Source of the DNA: Bacteroidota bacterium
GTDB lineage: Bacteria > Bacteroidota > Bacteroidia > Bacteroidales > Paludibacteraceae
Reading direction: 5' to 3'
Assembly: GCA_023459355.1 (NCBI GenBank)
Contig: JAEWUM010000048.1
Location: 1 to 64,000, forward strand
DNA: 64,000 nucleotides
Below the pieces are notes generated by a model, which had not been told where the DNA came from, made no database searches, and saw only the letters and a program-made list of their open reading frames with translations. The position numbers were made by a program, and so were the translations under genes. Shown in pieces: positions 18,426 to 27,455 of the stretch; position 1 is the first letter of the stretch; the number at the start of each line of letters is the position of its first letter.

Positions 18426-18992
18426 TTATGAATTTATTATTGCCAACACAATCAACAAATACTCTTTAAGGTAAGTACGAAGCATACTAATTGCTTTGCT
18501 GATGCGAACCTCGACTGTTCTTTCCGATACCTGTAGCCTCTCAGCAATCTCTTTATATTTTAATCCTTCGAAACGATTCATCTGAAATGCATCCCTGTAT
18601 GTTTCCGGAATTTTTTCAAGAGCAGTATTTAATTTATCATGCAATTCGCTGTATAATACATAATTCTCGGTATCCAGACAATCAAAATAATTAAATGCCT
18701 CTACATAAAGTTCATGATCGCGAACGACTTGTTTGTGTCTCAGCTCATCCAGGCAGCTGTTTTGAACCGAACGGATCAGAAATGATTTCAGTGATTTTTC
18801 AATCTCGATATTCTCTCTTTCTGTCCATAATTTCAGAAAAATATTCTGCACGATATCTTCACATTTCACCCTGTCCCGCAAAATACTGCCCCCGAACAAT
18901 ACTAAGTCTTTATAGTATTTTCGGAATAAAATCGTGAAAGCTTCTTTGTTTCCACGTTTCAGTTCTATTAGTAAATTTTGCTCCAAGTCCAT
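18426..18992 (-). CDS. ECF RNA polymerase sigma factor
   Basis: Sigma-70 family, extracytoplasmic-function type, of the Bacteroidota group paired with FecR. Region 2 is visible at residues about 20-85 (FRKYYKDLVLFGGSILRD, VKCEDIVQNIFLKLWTE) and region 4 at about 130-180 (YRDAFQMNRFEGLKYKEIAE, RLQVSERTVEVRISKAI), the latter being the helix-turn-helix for the -35 element. Length 188. It should direct transcription of the downstream SusC operon and possibly itself. Its leader contains an inverted repeat (19022-19071). Confidence 0.95.
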   Translation of the reverse strand: MDLEQNLLIELKRGNKEAFTILFRKYYKDLVLFGGSILRDRVKCEDIVQNIFLKLWTERENIEIEKSLKSFLIRSVQNSCLDELRHKQVVRDHELYVEAFNYFDCLDTENYVLYSELHDKLNTALEKIPETYRDAFQMNRFEGLKYKEIAERLQVSERTVEVRISKAISMLRTYLKEYLLIVLAIINS

Positions 18993-19070
18993 GCTGTCTC
19001 TTATTTTCGGACAATAAAAATGCAGGATGATTTATGATACAAGGTTATTCCTTCAAGTCACTTCATCCTG

Positions 19071-19078
19071 CAAAAGTA
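19071..19078 (-). promoter_or_regulatory. Putative -7 element for the ECF sigma gene
   Basis: On the minus strand the sequence reads TACTTTTG, matching the Bacteroidota housekeeping -7 consensus TAnnTTTG, about 80 bases before the sigma gene. No clear TTTG was found at the -33 position. Confidence 0.4.
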
Positions 19079-19136
19079 AAAAAGTTATTCGAAAATAGGA
19101 ATTGTTATATTGAATTCATTGGAAGGTAATACAATA

Positions 19137-19181
19137 AAGATACTCACCCCAGGCTTTGTAGCGCATGAGGGTGAGTATCTT
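19137..19181 (-). terminator. Intrinsic terminator after the lamin-tail gene
   Basis: AAGATACTCACCC at 19137-19149 is perfectly inverted at 19169-19181 with a 19-base loop. On the minus strand it follows the stop of the T9SS lamin-tail gene by about 30 bases and is followed by TTTATTGTATT. It isolates that gene from the sigma gene downstream. Confidence 0.65.
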
Positions 19182-19209
19182 ATCATCACTTATAATTAGA
19201 AAATACGAA

Positions 19210-20994
19210 TTATTGTTTCAAGATTCTCTCCATCTTAGTGCCTGATGCATCTTTTACCTGAACGAAATAAATTCCTGCATTCAAATCGCTGATATTTATA
19301 ACAGCTTTATTGCCTGAAACATTCAGTTGTTTAATCAGCGCTCCCGAATAACTGTAAATATCGATTCTACTAATGCTGATTTCAGAACTTATGCTTATAA
19401 AGTCAGTTGCAGGATTCGGATATATTTTACATGATGAAACTTCCTTGTTCACATCGACAGATGAGCCTGTATCTCCGGTACCCGGTGTACCAAAATCGCC
19501 ATCACCGTACGGAGTAGTCGACACAGCCCAATTGGCGCCATTATCGTTATCTACTGAGTTATATTTATCGTAAAGCAGATACATACTTGCTCCATCAGGA
19601 TCCGGAAAAGTTGCCCCATCGTCCCATCTAATAGAATCAATAATAACACCATTGCATTCTATAACAATCCCGTCGGTAGAATTTGCCAATGTGTAATTTG
19701 CTGCGGTAGGATATCCATAATCGGCAATCACTCCTCCGTTTGTCGCGGGATCACCGTTATATGCAAAGACCGCATAATCTTTGGCCTTTATTATTAGCGA
19801 GCGGTCAACAATAAAAAACTCAGATAAGGTAACATCATCTCTGAATTTGATACCAAACAAGTCGATGTCGGCATCAGTGGTATTGTATATTTCAAACCAC
19901 TCTCCGGGAGGGTCATTCACGGTTTTTGAGTTTTGCATTACTTCCGATATAATCAGGGCGCCAACTCCCGGGCAAACAAGATCATTATCAGCTATTTCCA
20001 CGACATGTGATGACCTGGTGCCAATTGTAGCGGATGCTCCACCAGCAACATTGGTTAACTCCAACACGATGGTTTCCGGTATTTCTGTTTGAGTATCATC
20101 AATAATGGTAAAAGTGACACATTGTTTTGCTGAACTGCCAGCCGGGAATGTAAGTTTGTAAGGTGAAGTAATGCTGGCATAATCAGTGCCATTAACTGCC
20201 TGAAGCGAATTAACCAGCGTTGTATCCTTTATTACCACGTCAACTGTTGTAGCCACGCTAGGACTTGGATTTTCAATGGTTACACAAACATCGACAGAAG
20301 TACCATTTTCGTCAATTGTAGACAATGTAGATTCAAATGTAACAATCGTGTTAGACGGCGTGTAACCAATCCATACACCCGGGTCAAATAATCCATCTGT
20401 GGTACTAACACTCTGATTAATATGATTGGTGCAGCCAGTTGCAGCCGTTACACCCCACACGTTCCAATTTTCTGATGACCAGTTACCCCCGTTCCCACTT
20501 GTGACACCTGTAGCTCTTTCGGCCCTGCCATCTTCAAAACCGTGACAGGTACCAGTTCCATCTTCACCCGGGACACCAAAAATATCAACTGTGATTGTAT
20601 CTGTTTCAGTAACCACAAGCAATACTATTTGGTCATCTCCATTACTATCAAGAGGGGTATCATTATTTGGAATTTCCAAATCCGGGGCAACACCATATTT
20701 CGAGGTAAATGTTGCAGCGCTCTTGGCTACAACAAAAACTCCTTTAGATGGAATTGTTCCTGTTAAATAATAATATGTCTTCTGAGGCTCTGCATTACCA
20801 TTCGTGTAACGAAGTAAAGCGTATTTCGCCTCTGGGTCCGCCAGATTAACCGCTGTCTCACCTGCATTGAACAATTCTACATAACGTGCTCCGGTGGCAT
20901 CCAACGGATCGGCCAGTTCGGTCATAAATACCTGCGCTTGGGTAAATGTCAGGCTACATATAGCCATAAATGAAGAAAGCAAAAAGTGTTTCAT
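19210..20994 (-). CDS. Lamin-tail/Calx-beta protein with T9SS sorting tail
   Basis: A secreted multidomain surface protein. A signal peptide (MKHFLLSSFMAICSLTFTQA) is followed by a lamin-tail-like domain (VFMTELADPLDATGARYVEL, residues about 22-180). Residues about 220-335 resemble a Calx-beta domain (TIDENGTSVDVCVTIEN, LVCPGVGALI after PETIVLELTNVAGG). A second lamin-tail domain spans about 340-500 (LIISEVMQNSKTVNDPPGEW). The last 75 residues are a type A T9SS sorting domain (CKIYPNPATDFISI, LNAGIYFVQVKDASG). No catalytic residues were recognised; adhesive or structural roles are possible. It lies between locus A and the first glpD with its own terminator, and is not clearly part of either operon. 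Confidence 0.82.
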   Translation of the reverse strand: MKHFLLSSFMAICSLTFTQAQVFMTELADPLDATGARYVELFNAGETAVNLADPEAKYALLRYTNGNAEPQKTYYYLTGTIPSKGVFVVAKSAATFTSKYGVAPDLEIPNNDTPLDSNGDDQIVLLVVTETDTITVDIFGVPGEDGTGTCHGFEDGRAERATGVTSGNGGNWSSENWNVWGVTAATGCTNHINQSVSTTDGLFDPGVWIGYTPSNTIVTFESTLSTIDENGTSVDVCVTIENPSPSVATTVDVVIKDTTLVNSLQAVNGTDYASITSPYKLTFPAGSSAKQCVTFTIIDDTQTEIPETIVLELTNVAGGASATIGTRSSHVVEIADNDLVCPGVGALIISEVMQNSKTVNDPPGEWFEIYNTTDADIDLFGIKFRDDVTLSEFFIVDRSLIIKAKDYAVFAYNGDPATNGGVIADYGYPTAANYTLANSTDGIVIECNGVIIDSIRWDDGATFPDPDGASMYLLYDKYNSVDNDNGANWAVSTTPYGDGDFGTPGTGDTGSSVDVNKEVSSCKIYPNPATDFISISSEISISRIDIYSYSGALIKQLNVSGNKAVINISDLNAGIYFVQVKDASGTKMERILKQ

Positions 20995-21031
20995 AATAAT
21001 AAAATTTTAACTGTTAATAATTATAATACTC

Positions 21032-22603
21032 TCACATTACTGGAAGATATTTCTGTGCTATGCGATTAAATGTTTCTATCTGATTGTCAATCCAATCCTG
21101 ATTATAGCCGAACTCGTCGGCCATAATCTGTGCTACTACAGGTGCGGCTTCTATGGCAGCCCGGGCGTCGGTAACCAATAATCTCATACGGCGGCAAAGG
21201 ACATCCTCGACTGTTCTAGCCATTTCTTTTCTCGCAGCCCATATGATTTCGGCAACGGTGTATTTGTAATCCGGATGTATCAGTGCAGCCATCATAGATT
21301 CATTATCAATCATTTTTTTTATGGCAGGCATATCTGATCCGTACACATAGAGGTGACTCGACATGTTGGGATTCAGTTTATAGCCATGTATCCTGAAAAG
21401 TCTTGATTTACACACCCGTTTGGGCAACAGATTCATTTTGATAGCTTTATTCACCGTATCCTCTGCAATGCGACGGTATGTAGTCCACCGGCCACCTGTA
21501 ACAGTAATAAGGTTGTTTTTTGACACCACAACCCTGTGACTACGCGAAATCTCTTTGGCCGTCTCTCCTTCTTTGATGGGTGCTGCTATGGGTCGCTGAC
21601 TGGCAAACATGGATAAAATATCCTTACGTTCCGGTTTTATCGTCAGGTATTTGCCTGCTGTTTCCAGTATAAAATCAATTTCTTCATTCAACGGTACAGG
21701 CTCCATATCATATATATCGCTGGCAACATCTGAAATCCCAACGACGATCTTCTCGTGCCACGGCACAGCAAACAACATACGACCCTCAGCAATATCAGGG
21801 ATTAACAAGGCCCGTTTACCCGGCAGGAACCTGCTATCCAATACCAGATGTACGCCCTGACTCGGTTGTACAATTTTACGTTTCGTAGGCACATCCATTG
21901 AAATTATGCTGTCAACCGAAACACCGGTAGCATTGAATACACATTTTGAGTTTACACGGTAAACTTTATCCGTTTCCAAATCTTTTACTTCAACACCCGA
22001 AACCAGCCCTTTCTTGTCATGTAAAAGACCAATTACACGCATATAATTCACCGGACATGCATCGTGCTCAATGCAAGACTGAGCCAGGTTTACCGCCAGG
22101 CGCGAGTCGTCGAACTGACCATCATGGTACACAACACCTCCCCTTAATCCTTCCTGTTTAATGGTTGGTATATATTTAGTGACCAATCTTGTCGAGATTG
22201 GAGCCGAATGGCCCAATCTTAATTTTCCCCAGGAAATGATGTCGTATAGCTTCAGTCCAATGGTGTACAAGAAAACTTCAAAACGGGTATAATTGGGTAT
22301 CACAAAAGGCAGATTCCTAACCAGATGAGGAGCATTGCGACGCAGACGGCCTCTTTCAACTGATGCTTCCCGAACAAGTGCTACATCGCCGCGTTTTAAG
22401 TACCTGACACCTCCATGTACCAGTTTCGTACTGCTACTGGACGTATACTTGGCAAAATCGTGTTGTTCGAACATGGCAACACTATATCCCCGAAGTGCTC
22501 CATCAAGAGTCACACCCAGTCCTGTTGCACCTCCACCGATAACAATCATGTCCCAAACCTTGTTATTATCGGCAATTTGTCTGATTAATTTTTCCCGTTG
22601 CAT
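21032..22603 (-). CDS. glpD: Glycerol-3-phosphate dehydrogenase, FAD-dependent (copy 1)
   Basis: Oxidises sn-glycerol 3-phosphate to dihydroxyacetone phosphate at the cytoplasmic membrane and passes electrons to quinone. The N-terminus has the FAD dinucleotide-binding motif (VIGGGATGLGVTLDGALRGY) and the family signature TKLVHGGVRYLK near residue 60. Further conserved blocks are GGVVYHDGQFDDSRLAVN, VFNATGVSVDSI, and GGRWTTYRRIAEDTV in the C-terminal part, then the alpha-helical DAO_C domain with ARKEMARTVEDVLCRR. Length (523) is standard. A second, similar copy is at 40562-42136 within the glp operon. This copy stands alone between loci A and B with its own likely promoter, which fits a wish for extra glycerol-3-phosphate oxidation when the loci are active. 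Confidence 0.95.
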   Translation of the reverse strand: MQREKLIRQIADNNKVWDMIVIGGGATGLGVTLDGALRGYSVAMFEQHDFAKYTSSSSTKLVHGGVRYLKRGDVALVREASVERGRLRRNAPHLVRNLPFVIPNYTRFEVFLYTIGLKLYDIISWGKLRLGHSAPISTRLVTKYIPTIKQEGLRGGVVYHDGQFDDSRLAVNLAQSCIEHDACPVNYMRVIGLLHDKKGLVSGVEVKDLETDKVYRVNSKCVFNATGVSVDSIISMDVPTKRKIVQPSQGVHLVLDSRFLPGKRALLIPDIAEGRMLFAVPWHEKIVVGISDVASDIYDMEPVPLNEEIDFILETAGKYLTIKPERKDILSMFASQRPIAAPIKEGETAKEISRSHRVVVSKNNLITVTGGRWTTYRRIAEDTVNKAIKMNLLPKRVCKSRLFRIHGYKLNPNMSSHLYVYGSDMPAIKKMIDNESMMAALIHPDYKYTVAEIIWAARKEMARTVEDVLCRRMRLLVTDARAAIEAAPVVAQIMADEFGYNQDWIDNQIETFNRIAQKYLPVM

Positions 22604-22650
22604 GTTGATATCTGATAATTATAGATTTATAATAAGATTTATTCAAAAAG

Positions 22651-22658
22651 CAAATATA
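22651..22658 (-). promoter_or_regulatory. Putative -7 element for glpD copy 1
   Basis: Minus-strand TATATTTG matches TAnnTTTG, 48 bases before the start codon. The identical octamer precedes the other glpD. No good -33 element and no CGAAAGT operator-like repeat is present here. Confidence 0.45.
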
Positions 22659-22716
22659 ATCAAAACAATTCGCTTGTGTGACTCTTGTTCATAAATCTGA
22701 ATACTATTCTCTGATT

Positions 22717-24162
22717 TCAATCGGATATACGATTTAAATATTCAACATATGTATTTCCAAAACAATCTGTAACAACGACCTTAATTTCTGATTTATTATC
22801 CTTTGGGTTGTAATAAAATAAGTTAGAAGTCTTTGCTGGTTCTAGCTTTGGCTTTCTGGCCGGTTTTTGCGCACCAAGATAAAAATCATACGCATCAGGG
22901 TCATAGCCGGTTGCATTTGTCATTTTACCTTTATAATTTCCGGCTTCATACACCTCAACTTTCCATCCTTCACTATAATTCCACACATGTGCAACAACAC
23001 TTTTGGGTAATTCCGGCACCAAACCGGCCGGGTAAACTTTCATCTGATAGTCTTTTGACTTTCCTGTCGATTTATAATATTGATTTACGAGTTGATTACC
23101 CCTAATTTCAAACACGCCATATCCATTGGGACAGCCATCAACATTGAAGTCACCTGCCCAGGAATTTCCCATGGTCGGGCTCAGGGTATAATCTACCATA
23201 TCTTTTGCAACAAGTGCTTTATTCATCCGGTGTGTATGTCCTGAAACAATTAAGACCTTGTACCCTTTCAGCATTTTGACCAATTCAGCCGTATTATTTA
23301 AAATCTTTTTCTCATCTCTGCGATATGCCGGTGAATGCATACTAATGATTATAAGTTTATTTTTATCAACATATTTCAAATCTTGTTGCAACCAGTTCAG
23401 TTGCTCCTCCGAAATCTCCTCCTGATAGTCGGGACGTGTATTGTAAATGATGTTGTCCAATGCAATAAAATGGCAATCGCCACGGTTGAAAGAATAATAT
23501 GCCGGTCCAAAATGAGACTCAAAATTATGTGAAGATTCATAATCATTTCCTTTGACCGTTTGATCGTAATCGTGATTTCCTATTACCTGATAAAACGGGA
23601 AGGTCAGCTGCTCAAAGGCCTTTACATAATCGGGATACATCTTCGGCGCATCCCAAAGCAAGTCGCCGGCTGTCATCCCGATAAATGCCACGTCACCCGG
23701 GTAGTTGTTTTTTAACTTTTCAATATCAGGTATTGGTTCAGCTGTAAAACGTTTCATATCAGCCGGAATTTGCGCCTGCGGGTCAGCCATAACAACGAAC
23801 ACCAATTTTTTATCTTTCTCCTTCTTTATCAGTGTGAAATTTATAGTAATATCAGAAGTTGTTCCTTTTATAGATTTGTAGAACCGGGGTATATTACCTT
23901 CGTGAGGTATATCACAATCGGCAGGAACAGAAATAAAAATATGTTTTGCAAAATTCATGCTTTGCATCGTATATTCTCCTTTAGCATTAGTTGTTGTCAC
24001 CTGATAGCCATCGCTTACCACAACATCGGCTATACCAGCATTTTCAGGAGTCGAAACTTTCCCGGTAACAGTAAATGAAATTTCGTTTTTTTGTGCATGC
24101 AATCCGGTCGCAAACACGCCGCACAGAAAAAAAACTAAAGCAACGTATCTGATAGTACTCAT
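22717..24162 (-). CDS. Calcineurin-like phosphoesterase (MetallophosN/C type), short paralogue
   Basis: The start at 24162 is taken because the signal peptide MSTIRYVALVFFLCGVFATG begins there; the longer frame overlaps the preceding gene. Residues about 25-110 form a carboxypeptidase-regulatory-like N-terminal domain (TGKVSTPENAGIADVVVSDG). The metallophosphatase core has VMADPQAQ, GMTAGDLLWD, IGNHDYD, ISMHSPAYRR and SGHTHRMN, giving most metal ligands; the first motif is D-P-Q where many relatives have D-x-H. A C-terminal beta domain (PF16370-like) ends near YVEYLNRISD. It closely resembles the first 480 residues of the next gene upstream, so the pair arose by tandem duplication. Substrate probably a phosphodiester or phosphomonoester of locus B. 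Confidence 0.85.
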   Translation of the reverse strand: MSTIRYVALVFFLCGVFATGLHAQKNEISFTVTGKVSTPENAGIADVVVSDGYQVTTTNAKGEYTMQSMNFAKHIFISVPADCDIPHEGNIPRFYKSIKGTTSDITINFTLIKKEKDKKLVFVVMADPQAQIPADMKRFTAEPIPDIEKLKNNYPGDVAFIGMTAGDLLWDAPKMYPDYVKAFEQLTFPFYQVIGNHDYDQTVKGNDYESSHNFESHFGPAYYSFNRGDCHFIALDNIIYNTRPDYQEEISEEQLNWLQQDLKYVDKNKLIIISMHSPAYRRDEKKILNNTAELVKMLKGYKVLIVSGHTHRMNKALVAKDMVDYTLSPTMGNSWAGDFNVDGCPNGYGVFEIRGNQLVNQYYKSTGKSKDYQMKVYPAGLVPELPKSVVAHVWNYSEGWKVEVYEAGNYKGKMTNATGYDPDAYDFYLGAQKPARKPKLEPAKTSNLFYYNPKDNKSEIKVVVTDCFGNTYVEYLNRISD

Positions 24163-24229
24163 CGTGATACAATACCCTTTCTTCGATGAAACTCTTTTCT
24201 GATGATATGTCCAGTTGATAGGCATAGTT

Positions 24230-27200
24230 TTATTTAATACATTTTTGATTGAAAGTCTGACCCTCAACATACAGCGTTACAATATACACTCCCGCTGGAA
24301 GATGTTTTACATTGAGACTGCTTTCCGAATCGCTTAAGTTTTTTTGTTCCAACCTGCGTCCACTCATATCCGAAACCTTAACAGTAATATCGTTACTGCT
24401 TACAACAGTCTTCACTTCAAAACAATCAGTTAAAGAGTTGTAATAGACCTGCACATCCTGCTCGTTTAAAACTGATTTTACACTTGTTGCGGTAGTAGTC
24501 ACCTGTTTCACTTCTGATGCATTCGAAACACAGATACCATCGGTAGCCCGGACTCTGTAATAATAGGTTTTATTTTCCTCAAGTCCTGTTACTACATGTG
24601 ACGTACCGGAGACTGCCACGCTTTGATACCCAGACACGGCATCTACAGCCTTTCCTTTGACATAGATATTCGCGATACGACTCGTCCCTCCACTAGTTAC
24701 AATATAGGTAGATAAACCTGAAGTTCTCATTGAAGACGTCATTGTCCATCTTATTGAAACATTTTCCTGGTTATCGCAAGCAGTTGGCAAAGCCAGGTCT
24801 GTCAGCATGCTGGTAGGTCCATAAGCGGCGTTGGGCATAACCAAATCACTGTTGGGGACATCAATCCAGGCACCTGTATCGCTTAACCGGTACTGAACTT
24901 TCATGTTTTTCGGACCGTTAGCAGAAGAGTATTGCCAGGAAGACAATGTCAATCCGGAATAACCAGTGGTATTCACATCTATCTGAAAATATTTTTTATA
25001 TACTCCATTTTCCCAGCCTGTGGAAGAAATTGCGTAAGGATTGGTTTCAGACCCATCTCCTGCACCATAAGGAATTGCATTTGAATCATTTCCGGTTGCT
25101 GTACAGCTTATGAACTTATCTTTATTATTAGCAGTAAAGATATGGGGCCCGGCAACAGCTCCCGCTGCATATATTTCGGGGAACGTCCAGGCAGCAAGCA
25201 CGGTTGAATCTGCAACCGCAAAATTTTCACGCTCTGAAATATCCAACAAATAATTGGTAGCAATGGGGTATGAATCCCAAGAAACTGTAAAACCAGTTGA
25301 GTTAACATCAGCTGCTTCGTTGACAACCGGACTGGCTGATATTCTCGGTTCACCCGTCAGCCACACATCATCGATGCGAATGCTGTTGGTTGAGGTCGCA
25401 GGCTTAACAAAGCGCAAGCCCAGACCATCAATTTCAGCATCTTCAGGCAAACTAAGGATAGGACTGCGATACCATCCGGAAGGTTGGAATATCTCATTGA
25501 ACAAGAAAAAGAGTTGAACCCAGGATGTTCCGTTCCAATAATACACCTCTAAATCGCTCCTTACATCTGAACTGGTTTTACTGTATCCAAAGGATAATTG
25601 AATGTTTTTGAAAGCCGACGCATCAATACCATTGATGGCAAAACCTCTTTCTGTACCTGCTTCTTCCGCTTTGAAATAAACATTATTGCTCCCCGAACAT
25701 TCGGGATAAGTAGGTGTCGCTGTTACACTTACAACCGTTGATCTCACATCTGGCTGATTTGGACAGTCACCTGCACTAATCGTGACATTTGAATTGTGCC
25801 AGCCAGTCCAGTCTAAAACAGACGGATATGGACTTGTTGCAGACCCCTCGCCCATACTTTCAGTAAAGAAAACCTGTCGGTTATCGTTCTTGTCCGGCAT
25901 CTTATTCAGGAATTCTGTAAAAACATTTCCAAAATCATCGGTAACACGCACTTTTATCTCTGCTGCAGGATCACGAGGGGTATAATAAAAAAGCGTTGGC
26001 GTGGTAGCAGGTTCCAAACTTGGTTTTCTGGCTGGTTTTGTCGAACCGATATAAAAATCATAGGCAACTGGATCATAACCGGTTGTTTTAATCATGCTAC
26101 CTTTGAATACTCCATTTTCAAAGACTTCTACCTTCCAACCCGGAACATAATTCCAGACATTGACAACAACACTATTGCTAAAAGCACTCACAGAACCAAC
26201 AGGATAGACACGCATCTGATAATCCAGGGAACGGTTGGTCGACATGTAATAATGATTCACCAGTTTGTTGCCGCTGATTTCGAAAACACCATAACCATTG
26301 GGACAGCCATCCACATTAAGATCACCTGCCCATGAATTACCCATGGTTGGGCTCAAGGTATACTCAACCATATCATTGTTTATCACAGTCTTATTCATCC
26401 TGTGGGTATGCCCTGAGATAAACACAACCTTATAACCATTCAGGATGTTAATCAATTTACTGAGATTAGTCACACCAATACTTCCACCTCTTCGGTATGC
26501 GGGAACATGCATGACGACAATGATGAGTTTGTTTTTATCAACATAGCTCAAATCCTGCTGCAACCAGTCCAGTTGTTCCTGTGTAATTTCTTCTTTGTAA
26601 TCCGACCGGGTGTTATAAATGATATTGTCCAATGCCACAAAGTGACAGTCAGCACGGTTGAAAGAATAATAAGTCGGTCCGAAATAAGACTCGTATATAT
26701 GAGATGCGGCATAATCGTTGCCCGTGGTTTTCTCATCGTGGTCATGATTTCCGATGACCTGATAAAATGGGAAAGATAATTTCTGAAATGCTTTTACATA
26801 GTCGGGGTACATGGCAGGGGCATCCCAGAGTAAATCACCGGCAGTCATCCCGATAAAGGTAACATCACGGGGATAGGTGTTTTTCAACCATTCAATATGA
26901 GGTGTAGCCTCGGCAGTGAAGCGTTTCATATCGGCAGCAATTTGCGCCTGAGGATCGGCCATTACAGTGAGCACGAGATGCTCGTCTTTACTCTGTTTGG
27001 TGAGCGTAAAATCGACAGTAATGTTACTCGTGGTGCCTTTTATTGACTTATAAAAGCGGGGAATATTGCCCTCGTGAGGGACTGTAAAATCTGATGGTAC
27101 TGAAATAAAAACATGTTTAGCCAGGTTGTTGCTGTTTAAGGAGTATTGACCATCGGTGTTTGTAGTGGTAACATGATAGCCATCGCTGACCACCACATTG

Positions 27201-27334
27201 GCAACACCGGCATTTTCAGGAGTAGAAACTTTTCCGGTAATAACGAATGAAGCAGTAGGAACCTGAGCTGACAAACCTGATACATACAGTCCGCCAACTA
27301 ACAATAAAACACCCACATACTTTTTTAAATTCAT
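24230..27334 (-). CDS. Calcineurin-like phosphoesterase with fibronectin-like region and T9SS tail
   Basis: A 1034-residue secreted phosphoesterase. Signal peptide 1-24; carboxypeptidase-regulatory-like domain about 28-112; metallophosphatase core about 118-365 with VMADPQAQ (D127, Q129), TAGDLLWD (D167), IGNHDHD (N196, H197), VVMHVPAYRRG and SGHTHRMN; C-terminal beta domain to about 485. The extra part begins with RQVFFTESMGEGSATSPYP and contains two choice-of-anchor-like beta domains (to about 860), a fibronectin type III-like stretch (VVTGLEENKTYYYRVRATDG) and a T9SS sorting domain (VKVSDMSGRRLEQ, LPAGVYIVTLYVEG). It is a longer paralogue of the gene downstream. The tail places it on the surface or in the medium, where it could begin attack on a phosphodiester polymer. 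Confidence 0.86.
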   Translation of the reverse strand: MNLKKYVGVLLLVGGLYVSGLSAQVPTASFVITGKVSTPENAGVANVVVSDGYHVTTTNTDGQYSLNSNNLAKHVFISVPSDFTVPHEGNIPRFYKSIKGTTSNITVDFTLTKQSKDEHLVLTVMADPQAQIAADMKRFTAEATPHIEWLKNTYPRDVTFIGMTAGDLLWDAPAMYPDYVKAFQKLSFPFYQVIGNHDHDEKTTGNDYAASHIYESYFGPTYYSFNRADCHFVALDNIIYNTRSDYKEEITQEQLDWLQQDLSYVDKNKLIIVVMHVPAYRRGGSIGVTNLSKLINILNGYKVVFISGHTHRMNKTVINNDMVEYTLSPTMGNSWAGDLNVDGCPNGYGVFEISGNKLVNHYYMSTNRSLDYQMRVYPVGSVSAFSNSVVVNVWNYVPGWKVEVFENGVFKGSMIKTTGYDPVAYDFYIGSTKPARKPSLEPATTPTLFYYTPRDPAAEIKVRVTDDFGNVFTEFLNKMPDKNDNRQVFFTESMGEGSATSPYPSVLDWTGWHNSNVTISAGDCPNQPDVRSTVVSVTATPTYPECSGSNNVYFKAEEAGTERGFAINGIDASAFKNIQLSFGYSKTSSDVRSDLEVYYWNGTSWVQLFFLFNEIFQPSGWYRSPILSLPEDAEIDGLGLRFVKPATSTNSIRIDDVWLTGEPRISASPVVNEAADVNSTGFTVSWDSYPIATNYLLDISERENFAVADSTVLAAWTFPEIYAAGAVAGPHIFTANNKDKFISCTATGNDSNAIPYGAGDGSETNPYAISSTGWENGVYKKYFQIDVNTTGYSGLTLSSWQYSSANGPKNMKVQYRLSDTGAWIDVPNSDLVMPNAAYGPTSMLTDLALPTACDNQENVSIRWTMTSSMRTSGLSTYIVTSGGTSRIANIYVKGKAVDAVSGYQSVAVSGTSHVVTGLEENKTYYYRVRATDGICVSNASEVKQVTTTATSVKSVLNEQDVQVYYNSLTDCFEVKTVVSSNDITVKVSDMSGRRLEQKNLSDSESSLNVKHLPAGVYIVTLYVEGQTFNQKCIK

Positions 27335-27394
27335 CCTGAAAGAATATGAAATATGGTTATAGAAATTCTTAATTTTTAATTCTTAATTCTTTAA

Positions 27395-27427
27395 CAGAGT
27401 CGCAGGAATTTACCTCCTGCAACCCTG
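27395..27427 (-). repeat. Imperfect inverted repeat between two locus B genes
   Basis: CAGAGTCGCAGGA at 27395-27407 pairs with TCCTGCAACCCTG at 27415-27427 over a seven-base loop, with two positions as G-T wobbles. An AT-rich stretch with repeated AATTCTTAA lies next to it (27363-27393). It may be an intergenic repeat or a processing or attenuation site within the operon. Confidence 0.5.
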
Positions 27428-27455
27428 TTTATCCAACACTTGTTTTCCTGATATG

